This document shows positions 1 to 5,266 of a stretch of DNA of 6,751 bases, piece after piece. Origin of the DNA: Euryarchaeota archaeon UBA111 (lineage in GTDB: Archaea; Thermoplasmatota; Poseidoniia; Poseidoniales; Poseidoniaceae); the NCBI GenBank assembly GCA_002506025.1, contig DAWS01000115.1:1-6751 (forward strand), given 5' to 3'. The notes beneath the pieces were generated by a model. The model was not told where the DNA came from, searched no databases, and was given only the letters and a program-made list of their open reading frames with translations. Numbering within the stretch: the stretch's first letter is position 1; every line of letters starts with the position of its first letter. Both the position numbers and the translations under genes were made by a program.

Positions 1-474
1 AACCAAGGTTACATGCCCGCACAAAACGTTGTGCAACCAAATCAACAAATAATTCAGACCAGTGCTGGAGGGAACCAAAGGACTACGGGGCAAATGCCAC
101 TGGATGCTAATCGAAACGGGCAGAATAACCGACAAGCAAAATCAGTCACCACACCTGTCGCTAAATCATCCAGCGCACCATCAATGGATGAAATTGACAA
201 ACTCGCTCAGGAAGCTAAGAATTTGGAACTGGCGAGAGATTTCCCCAAAGCGGCAGAAATGTATCAGAAAGCTGGTTTGTTTGCGGAAGCAGGAAGAATT
301 AGACAAACCTACCTTGAGAATGAAAAACCAATGGTTCAGATTGGCCAGATTGGTGATTCGGTGGTAAAAGATTCGGTTATCATGGGCGAGAAACGATCCA
401 ACCATTGTCCGAGTTGCGGCGATGCTACTCAGCCTGAATGGAAATTTTGTCCCTCATGTAACAGCCCGCTGTGA
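1..474 (+). CDS. Zinc-ribbon protein with TPR-like hairpin, probably 5'-truncated
   Basis: The frame is open from the first base of the window. An ATG at 13 gives 153 residues, but it has no convincing ribosome site and opens directly into a Gln/Asn-rich, low-complexity stretch that looks like an internal linker, so the real start is probably upstream. Numbered from ATG 13, residues 1-57 are disordered and residues 60-104 form a helical hairpin of TPR type (ARDFPKAAEMYQKAGLFAEA). A short beta-like segment follows (VQIGQIGDSVVKDSVIMG, 108-125). The end is a rubredoxin-type zinc ribbon with C132-x2-C135 and C146-x2-C149. The ribbon implies zinc binding and a possible protein or nucleic-acid contact. 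I do not recognise a specific function. The stop codon lies inside the ribosome-binding sequence of the next gene, which suggests an operon. Confidence 0.72.
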   Translation, partial: NQGYMPAQNVVQPNQQIIQTSAGGNQRTTGQMPLDANRNGQNNRQAKSVTTPVAKSSSAPSMDEIDKLAQEAKNLELARDFPKAAEMYQKAGLFAEAGRIRQTYLENEKPMVQIGQIGDSVVKDSVIMGEKRSNHCPSCGDATQPEWKFCPSCNSPL

Positions 475-476
475 GG
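471..476 (+). promoter_or_regulatory. Ribosome binding site overlapping a stop codon
   Basis: GTGAGG ends 6 nt before the ATG at 483 and contains the TGA stop of the zinc-ribbon gene. This arrangement favours translational coupling of the two genes and supports the ATG at 483 as the start of the small membrane protein. Confidence 0.6.
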
Positions 477-482
477 GATTAG

Positions 483-728
483 ATGGATTTTGCAAGTTAT
501 TCGCTGGCATTGATTGCGGCATTTGCCACAGCCAGATACGTTACTGAAAACACAAAAATCCATTTGAAATTCAAAGGGTTATGGATTCATCATTGGATTC
601 TAGCAGCTCTGGCGATGGCTGTTATGTATTACTTGACGATAGAAGAGCCATACTTGTGGGGAGGATTAACCGGTATCGCATTGGAGGGTTTGCCAAGGAA
701 AAACTGGTCCATAAGGCACAAAAAGTGA
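483..728 (+). CDS. Small integral membrane protein of unknown function
   Basis: An 81-residue hydrophobic protein. Predicted membrane segments lie at about residues 4-20 and 36-52, with a third, short, glycine-rich hydrophobic stretch (WGGLTGIALEGL) at about 59-70. A His pair (IHHW, H36-H37) sits at the membrane edge before the second helix. The C-terminus is basic (RKNWSIRHKK), so by the positive-inside rule it is probably cytoplasmic. The start is supported by a GAGG sequence 6 nt upstream. It begins 8 nt after the preceding gene and is probably co-transcribed with it, so the two may act together, but I recognise no family and assign no function. Confidence 0.72.
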   Translation: MDFASYSLALIAAFATARYVTENTKIHLKFKGLWIHHWILAALAMAVMYYLTIEEPYLWGGLTGIALEGLPRKNWSIRHKK

Positions 729-760
729 GCATAATAAACTAGTCAAGCCGATAATCAAAC

Positions 761-768
761 AATATACC
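761..768 (+). promoter_or_regulatory. Candidate TATA box for the galactokinase-like gene
   Basis: AATATACC is centred about 27 nt before position 791. A transcript starting there would have a leader of about 22 nt that includes the GGGAG ribosome site. The heptamer AATCAAA occurs on both sides (753-759 and 769-775), which could be a regulator site or chance in AT-rich DNA. This is inference from spacing only. Confidence 0.35.
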
Positions 769-800
769 AATCAAAGTAAAATTGTAACAAAGTCGTTTCC

Positions 801-805
801 GGGAG
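801..805 (+). promoter_or_regulatory. Ribosome binding site deciding the galactokinase start
   Basis: GGGAG lies 8 nt before the ATG at 814 but only 2 nt before the in-frame TTG at 808. The spacing therefore favours the ATG at 814 and removes two residues from the longest possible reading frame. Confidence 0.55.
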
Positions 806-813
806 TTTTGTTT

Positions 814-1638
814 ATGCATCGCCTAGTAAGGGTACCATCGAGAGTCAACATCATTGGTGAGCATACAGATTATGCCGGCGGTCTAGCATTACCCTTCACA
901 ATTGATAACTACCTGCAGTTGGAAATTATCCCTCATGATAGCGACTTCATCGGCGATGAAACAGTTGTCCGACTATGGCAGGCAGTAGGAGGCTATCCTG
1001 CTGAATTAGTTGTCAACAGTAACATACCCATCGGTAAAGGCATGTCGTCCTCTGCTGCATTGTGTGTTGCAGTCGTGGTGGGTATGATGCCAGATTTAGA
1101 AAAAATGGAAATTTGCCTACATGCTCAACGGTTAGAGCATGAAATATTGGGTACTAAGTGTGGTTTGCTCGACCAGATGGCGATGGTGTTCGGTCGTAAG
1201 AATCATGCTAGCCTAATCAATTTCACTGACCTCTCTGTTGACTACATTGCGATGCCAAAATCCTGGTGCTTCAAATTAGTCGACTCTAGAATACATCGGA
1301 AATTGGCCGATATTGATTACCGATCAAACGATGATTATCGCTCAGAACATCTACTCACTGAAAACCAGCGAGTAACCGATGCTTTGAGTTCTGATGCTGA
1401 GCATTTGGGAGTTTTACTCAATCAATCACATCACTCATTGATGAAATTAGGCGTCAGCCATCCCGAAGTCGACGAGATGGTGAAAAATTTGCAGCTAACT
1501 CATGGAGTGTTGGGTGCGCGCATGATGGGTGGTGGCTATGGTGGCATGATTCTGGTTCTTGTTGAAAGTGACAAAATACTGCCAAGTGGACTAACTGTCT
1601 CAAGCACGGGAACGTTCAGTTTTGAGGAATTCTCTTAG
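814..1638 (+). CDS. Short galactokinase-like GHMP sugar kinase
   Basis: Members of this family transfer the ATP gamma-phosphate to C1 of galactose or a related sugar in the cytoplasm. All three GHMP motifs are present. The first is the galactokinase signature (RVNIIGEHTDYAGG, residues 10-23), with R10, E16, H17 and D19 at sugar-contacting positions. The second is the ATP loop (PIGKGMSSSAAL, 73-84), and the third is GARMMGGGYGG (234-244). The catalytic aspartate is probably D120 in CGLLDQ. SHHSLMKLGVSHPEVDEM (205-222) also matches galactokinases. At 274 residues it is well below the usual 350-390. Most of the loss is between motifs 1 and 2 (about 50 residues instead of roughly 90), and the C-terminal strand is short. 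The HTDY motif argues against mevalonate or heptose-7-phosphate kinases, but the true sugar may not be galactose. The 3' end overlaps the convergent nucleotidyltransferase gene by 39 bp. Confidence 0.85.
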   Translation: MHRLVRVPSRVNIIGEHTDYAGGLALPFTIDNYLQLEIIPHDSDFIGDETVVRLWQAVGGYPAELVVNSNIPIGKGMSSSAALCVAVVVGMMPDLEKMEICLHAQRLEHEILGTKCGLLDQMAMVFGRKNHASLINFTDLSVDYIAMPKSWCFKLVDSRIHRKLADIDYRSNDDYRSEHLLTENQRVTDALSSDAEHLGVLLNQSHHSLMKLGVSHPEVDEMVKNLQLTHGVLGARMMGGGYGGMILVLVESDKILPSGLTVSSTGTFSFEEFS

Positions 1639-2310
1639 CTTTGAAAGACGGTCAGGCGTCCCCATGTCCCAAAACTTAGTGTTATCAATATGAGCACCGA
1701 TTTTACCTGATAGTTTTGGGTAAACAGTCTCTTCCCAGCTCCATTTTCCATCCCGGCCAAACAGTAGAACAATCCGCTTACTAACAACGCTAGTGCCTGC
1801 TTCATAACCATTAAACTCTGAATTTTCAGCATGTTTATTGTATTTGATAACCCTGTTATTAGCGTGAAGTAGATTCATACTTTCATGGGCTTCAGTAACC
1901 GTCATCGTCATCAAATTACCTTCTTCTCTGTGCTGATTAACAAGTTTAGCATAATTTATTGGATGGAAATCATCACCCCACAACAGTAGAAATTCTGGCT
2001 CAAGAAAATCAACTGCGTTCCATAATGCGCCACCTGTACCTAGAGGCACCGGCTCTCTGACAAAGGTCAACGACACAGAATCATGGGTATACTCCTCAAA
2101 CTTATCACCGAGGTGGCCGGTCAGTATCAGCGCTCGATCGCAGCCCTGTAGGCTTATCCAATCGAGTATGTGACTTATCATTGGCCTATCATCTACCTCT
2201 ACCAGTGATTTTGGAATATGTTGGGTAATCGCTCCAAGCCTTGTACCGAGGCCGCCAGCAAGTATCACCACTTGCGGCATGTCAATCGGGGTACTGGAAC
2301 GGAGGTCCAT
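1600..2310 (-). CDS. Sugar-1-phosphate nucleotidyltransferase (HddC/GalU-like GT-A fold)
   Basis: These enzymes join an NTP to a sugar-1-phosphate, releasing pyrophosphate, to make a nucleotide sugar for glycan synthesis. The 236-residue protein has the nucleotide-binding motif LAGGLGTRLG (17-26), the PKS lysine (K34), EPVPLGTGGAL (86-96), a metal-binding WGDD (111-114) and a second metal site in FWDMGTPDRL (D215). The length and the PLGTGGA motif resemble HddC-type heptose/mannose-1-phosphate guanylyltransferases and RfbF-type cytidylyltransferases. The base and sugar used cannot be read from the sequence. There is no left-handed beta-helix acyltransferase domain, so it is a stand-alone transferase. 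A second ATG (M11, at 2280) would give a more typical 226 residues. I prefer 2310 because a TATATA lies about 28 nt upstream, fitting a leaderless transcript, and neither start has a ribosome site. Confidence 0.88.
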   Translation of the reverse strand: MDLRSSTPIDMPQVVILAGGLGTRLGAITQHIPKSLVEVDDRPMISHILDWISLQGCDRALILTGHLGDKFEEYTHDSVSLTFVREPVPLGTGGALWNAVDFLEPEFLLLWGDDFHPINYAKLVNQHREEGNLMTMTVTEAHESMNLLHANNRVIKYNKHAENSEFNGYEAGTSVVSKRIVLLFGRDGKWSWEETVYPKLSGKIGAHIDNTKFWDMGTPDRLSKLREFLKTERSRA

Positions 2311-2335
2311 GTAAGGGTTTATAGGACATGAGACC

Positions 2336-2341
2336 TATATA
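2336..2341. promoter_or_regulatory. Symmetric TATA box in the divergent intergenic region
   Basis: TATATA reads the same on both strands. Its centre is 28.5 nt from the minus-strand ATG at 2310 and 27.5 nt from a plus-strand ATG at 2366, the distance at which archaeal transcription normally starts. It could drive leaderless transcripts in both directions. The minus-strand role has better support because it precedes a firm gene. Confidence 0.5.
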
Positions 2342-2365
2342 CTAATCCCGATAGTGTTTTTACCA

Positions 2366-2422
2366 ATGAAAAATGACGAGACGTTTGATAATCCATCCAT
2401 TGATACCTTGGAAAAGACATAA
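2366..2422 (+). CDS. Possible 18-residue leader ORF upstream of the desaturase
   Basis: ATG at 2366 opens 18 codons (MKNDETFDNPSIDTLEKT) ending in TAA, 30 nt before the desaturase start. There is no ribosome site, but the ATG lies 27.5 nt from the centre of TATATA, where a leaderless transcript would begin. The peptide is hydrophilic and acidic and resembles nothing I know. It could be an upstream ORF affecting desaturase translation, or simply the first bases of its untranslated leader. Confidence 0.25.
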   Translation: MKNDETFDNPSIDTLEKT

Positions 2423-2431
2423 CCTCAAACG

Positions 2432-2440
2432 GGTGAAGGA
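2432..2440 (+). promoter_or_regulatory. Purine-rich candidate ribosome site of the desaturase
   Basis: GGTGAAGGA lies between the small ORF and the desaturase ATG at 2453. GGTGA matches the 16S anti-Shine-Dalgarno sequence but ends 16 nt before the start, further than usual. The alternative core GAAGGA ends 12 nt before it. An in-frame stop at 2420-2422 with no start codon in between excludes a longer desaturase. Confidence 0.35.
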
Positions 2441-2452
2441 TTTGTTCGCCGC

Positions 2453-3622
2453 ATGTCGGAACACATTGCCTACCCGTCAAACATCAACATAGTCAATACC
2501 TCATTCCTAATCGGAATGCCAATAATTGCCTTGACGTCACTCGTTTATTATTCAATTAATTACGGGATTGGTTGGTTTGAACCGATTATTTTTGTCGCAT
2601 TCTATCTCGCATCTGGGCTTTCAATAACTGCTGGCTATCACCGACTGTTTAGTCACAGGACTCACAAAGCAGCGTGGCCACTCAAGTTATTCTATGCATT
2701 ATTCGGTGCTGCCGCCTTTCAAAACTCAGCTATCAAATGGTGTAGTGACCACCGTCGCCACCACCTAGAAACCGACAAAGAGAACGACCCATATTCAGTC
2801 ACTCGTGGCTTCTTTTGGGCCCACATTGGATGGGTAATGGTTGACGAAGGTGAAGAAATTGTCGAGAAGGTCGACGACCTAAAGGCAGACAAAATCTTGG
2901 CCTGGCAAGATAGAAATATCTTCCTAATTGGTTTTCTGACCGGTATTTTGCTACCTGCTCTTGTAGGATTTGCGTGGATTGGCGGAATACACGGTTTCCT
3001 TGGAGGTCTAGTTTACGGAGGCTTCGTGCGTGTAGTTGTTGTTCACCATGCAACATTCCTAATCAATTCCGCAGCACACACATGGGGAACACAACCATAC
3101 TCGACCCAAAACACTTCTAGAGACTCGCCGCTGCTTTCATTCCTCACTTTTGGCGAAGGCTATCACAACTTCCATCACACCTTCCAGGCAGACTATCGTA
3201 ACGGTCACAAATGGTATCACTGGGATCCATCAAAGTGGTTGATTAAATCTGCTTCATGGTTTGGTCTAACAAGAGATTTGCACAAGATACCAACTAAGGT
3301 AATCGAATCAAGAAAAATGAAGAAGGCCTTCCATGACAATACTGACGGGGATGAAATTGAAACTCAATTCCAAGAAAAGTTCACCCAATGCATGGCTGAA
3401 TTGCGCAGCGGATTTAATGAGTTAATCAAGCGACGTAAAGAATACAAAATTGCTAAGCAATCCAAGAGGTCCAACACAAAAACCGACTGGAAGGTTATCA
3501 AAGAAGAGCACAAAAATCGCATCAGACTGTGTAAAGTCAAAATTGCCGAAGCTCGTAGTGATTTCAAACTGCTAGTGGAGTCGATGAAACTGAACAACGG
3601 CGCAAAAGCAACAGTCGCTTAA
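2453..3622 (+). CDS. Membrane acyl-CoA (delta-9-type) fatty acid desaturase with C-terminal extension
   Basis: The family is di-iron, membrane-bound and inserts a cis double bond into acyl-CoA using O2 and an electron donor. All metal-binding boxes are present: HRLFSH (H63, H68), HRRHH (H100, H103, H104) and HNFHH (H238, H241, H242). NSAAH (N205, H209) corresponds to the extra Asn/His ligands of animal stearoyl-CoA desaturases. Membrane helices lie at about 14-35, 42-60, 78-95, 155-178 and 182-202. The core ends near residue 285. Residues 290-389 form an additional, highly charged, probably helical tail with no HPGG haem motif, so it is not a fused cytochrome b5. The electron donor must be encoded elsewhere. 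In an archaeon with isoprenoid membrane lipids the acyl substrate is not obvious. The stop codon shares TTAA with the convergent lipoprotein gene. Confidence 0.92.
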   Translation: MSEHIAYPSNINIVNTSFLIGMPIIALTSLVYYSINYGIGWFEPIIFVAFYLASGLSITAGYHRLFSHRTHKAAWPLKLFYALFGAAAFQNSAIKWCSDHRRHHLETDKENDPYSVTRGFFWAHIGWVMVDEGEEIVEKVDDLKADKILAWQDRNIFLIGFLTGILLPALVGFAWIGGIHGFLGGLVYGGFVRVVVVHHATFLINSAAHTWGTQPYSTQNTSRDSPLLSFLTFGEGYHNFHHTFQADYRNGHKWYHWDPSKWLIKSASWFGLTRDLHKIPTKVIESRKMKKAFHDNTDGDEIETQFQEKFTQCMAELRSGFNELIKRRKEYKIAKQSKRSNTKTDWKVIKEEHKNRIRLCKVKIAEARSDFKLLVESMKLNNGAKATVA

Positions 3623-5175
3623 TCTTCTTCTTCGCTGCGGTCAACTGTGGCGCATTGATTTACAACATGGCAGTCCTCGGCTAACTCTGTTTCAGGATTT
3701 GCCATGACGGGTGACAAGTCTCCGTAATCCACCAATAAGCTAGGCCCTTGTGCTAGATAATACACTGACCCTCTGCCATCTCGGGAATCTTGCGCTGAAG
3801 AGTTGTTACTGCTTGCACAGTCGCCTGTGCAGCCGTCAGCAAAAGCCACATAGACACGCCCCTCACGGTCGATGTGCAAATCATTGAAATCCAAGAGATT
3901 CCGATTTGAGCCACCGATATCTCGGCAATCACCTGAATTCAAGCATATCGAACCAACTTGGACAGGATCGTCAGTCACACGGTAAGTGTGGAAGGTTGGC
4001 TCGGGGTCAAGCGCATTCAGACTGTAAGTAATGTATAGGTGATAAGTGACGTTGTTCGGAGCATAATGGGCATTGCCATCCCAAGGATTGCCATCAATAT
4101 TTGATTCGTTTAGCAACTCTGCATTTTCACTACCCAGATAGGTCACTGCAATTCTGCCGGGATCACCAGCATCGGTTTGTGGGAATACCGATGAAATAAC
4201 TTCAACAGGCGATATGCGAATACTTTCCTGCTCCCAAGTTTCTCCTGAGTCTGTCGAGCGGGAAAGGTATACTCCCTCGTCGCCTCCGGTCCAGACGTGA
4301 TAAGCATTCGACGCGGTGTCAGTAGAAATCTCGGAATTTTTCCGCGGATAAGGAGTTCCAACATCTTCACCCATTGTTCTAGTGAACCAGGTGAATCCAT
4401 TGTCCTTGGAAACGATGACCGATGGTGTTTCGACACGCGGGGTCACATAGACCGTACCGTCTGGAGCGGTTGATATTGCCCCATGAAGGCCGCCATTGGT
4501 AGTTGCAAGTCCGACGATTTGCCCGCCGGCCTCGAATGTTGCACCGCCGTCGAATGAAGTATAGCAGAAGATTCCAACGATTTTATTATAACAATAGTAA
4601 ACTGCTGTTTCGTATATTGCATTACTGGTAATCTGTCCTAGAGCCCCGTAGCCTGCACTAGTCCACGGTCCGCTAGCAAGTTTGATATGATCATTGATTG
4701 GAGTAGTTCCTGAATCATGGGGATTACCGGACCAGGTTTCTCCATCATCGTCACTCCAGCAAATCCATGACGTTTCAAGACCTTGCATCTGTACATTGAA
4801 CACGCGGTCGGTAACTGGATCAACCCATCCATATGGATCACTGGTGGTAAATGAGCACGCAGGCCCCTGAACTTCTTCCCAAGTTGCCCCGTAATCACAT
4901 GAACGCATCACTTTCTCCATGGCGATGAAGAATATACATCCAGTCGATGTCATACCGATGCTTGGCTCTTTTCCAGTCTCACCTACATCACTAAATTGGA
5001 AAGTCATGTCGATTAATGGAACATCTATTGACGCACCGGTTTTATCGGTAACGAAGGTGCGAGGTTGTTCAACATCTTCTTCAACTACCTCTTCAATTAC
5101 AATCTCATCACCGAAGCATCCCGATAGTGACATTGTCACCATCAAGGCTACCAAAAGCAGCGCCTTAGTCCTCAC
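3619..5175 (-). CDS. Sialidase-fold (BNR/Asp-box) beta-propeller lipoprotein
   Basis: A 518-residue surface lipoprotein. The signal peptide (KALLLVALMVTMS) ends in the lipobox L17-S-G-C20, so C20 is the predicted lipidation and cleavage site, followed by an acidic tether (22-37). Five Asp-box motifs of the S-x-D-x-G-x-T-W/F type start at S92, S141, S207, S256 and S307, marking hairpins of a six-bladed propeller as in sialidases. The C-terminal part (405-510) is Cys-rich, with C411/C417, C449/C453 and C502/C508 suited to disulfides outside the cell, and the protein ends acidic (RSEEED). I cannot confirm the sialidase arginine triad or the Tyr/Glu pair, so glycan binding or hydrolysis is inference; such propellers also serve as non-enzymatic binding proteins. 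The start is a GTG. An in-frame TAG three codons upstream excludes a longer form, and the next ATG would destroy the signal peptide. Confidence 0.87.
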   Translation of the reverse strand: MRTKALLLVALMVTMSLSGCFGDEIVIEEVVEEDVEQPRTFVTDKTGASIDVPLIDMTFQFSDVGETGKEPSIGMTSTGCIFFIAMEKVMRSCDYGATWEEVQGPACSFTTSDPYGWVDPVTDRVFNVQMQGLETSWICWSDDDGETWSGNPHDSGTTPINDHIKLASGPWTSAGYGALGQITSNAIYETAVYYCYNKIVGIFCYTSFDGGATFEAGGQIVGLATTNGGLHGAISTAPDGTVYVTPRVETPSVIVSKDNGFTWFTRTMGEDVGTPYPRKNSEISTDTASNAYHVWTGGDEGVYLSRSTDSGETWEQESIRISPVEVISSVFPQTDAGDPGRIAVTYLGSENAELLNESNIDGNPWDGNAHYAPNNVTYHLYITYSLNALDPEPTFHTYRVTDDPVQVGSICLNSGDCRDIGGSNRNLLDFNDLHIDREGRVYVAFADGCTGDCASSNNSSAQDSRDGRGSVYYLAQGPSLLVDYGDLSPVMANPETELAEDCHVVNQCATVDRSEEED

Positions 5176-5200
5176 GATGTTAGCCTATACACACATCTTC

Positions 5201-5210
5201 AATAGTATTA
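5201..5210 (-). promoter_or_regulatory. Weak TATA-like element of the lipoprotein gene
   Basis: On the minus strand this reads TAATACTATT, with its centre 30.5 nt before the GTG at 5175. Transcription would start about 3 nt before the GTG. There is no ribosome site there, in keeping with a nearly leaderless message. The match to a TATA box is poor. Confidence 0.3.
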
Positions 5211-5266
5211 CGATTGAATAAATGCCTTGCATATCGCCAAGGATGTGTCTTGTGAACCTAGATTGA

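Noticed and set aside
814..1638. Mevalonate kinase or HddA-type heptose-7-phosphate kinase instead of a galactokinase-like enzyme
   Set aside because: GEHTDYAGG is the galactokinase signature; HddA and mevalonate kinases lack the HTDY sequence at that place.
2799..3056. 85-codon minus-strand open frame inside the desaturase
   Set aside because: It lies fully antisense to a gene with clear catalytic His boxes, has no ribosome site or TATA element, and its translation resembles no protein.
3320..3619. C-terminal cytochrome b5 fusion on the desaturase
   Set aside because: There is no HPGG motif and no second haem-ligand His in suitable context; the composition is charged helix rather than b5 fold.
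4143..4436. 97-codon minus-strand frame inside the lipoprotein gene (also 4638-4898)
   Set aside because: Both are out-of-frame shadows on the same strand as the propeller gene, whose Asp-box motifs fix the true frame.
4919..5221. 100-codon plus-strand frame over the lipoprotein N-terminus, rich in Ser/Thr
   Set aside because: It is antisense to the signal peptide and acidic tether; the Ser/Thr richness is a by-product of the Asp/Glu codons on the other strand.
5225..5242. Possible terminator hairpin CCTTG...CAAGG downstream of the nine-helix membrane gene
   Set aside because: The stem is only 5 bp with an 8-nt loop and no T-run follows on the minus strand, too weak to call.
5191..5248. Inverted repeat ACACATC / GATGTGT between the lipoprotein and membrane protein genes
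   Set aside because: The arms are only 7 bp with a spacer of 44 nt, expected by chance, and not placed symmetrically about a promoter.
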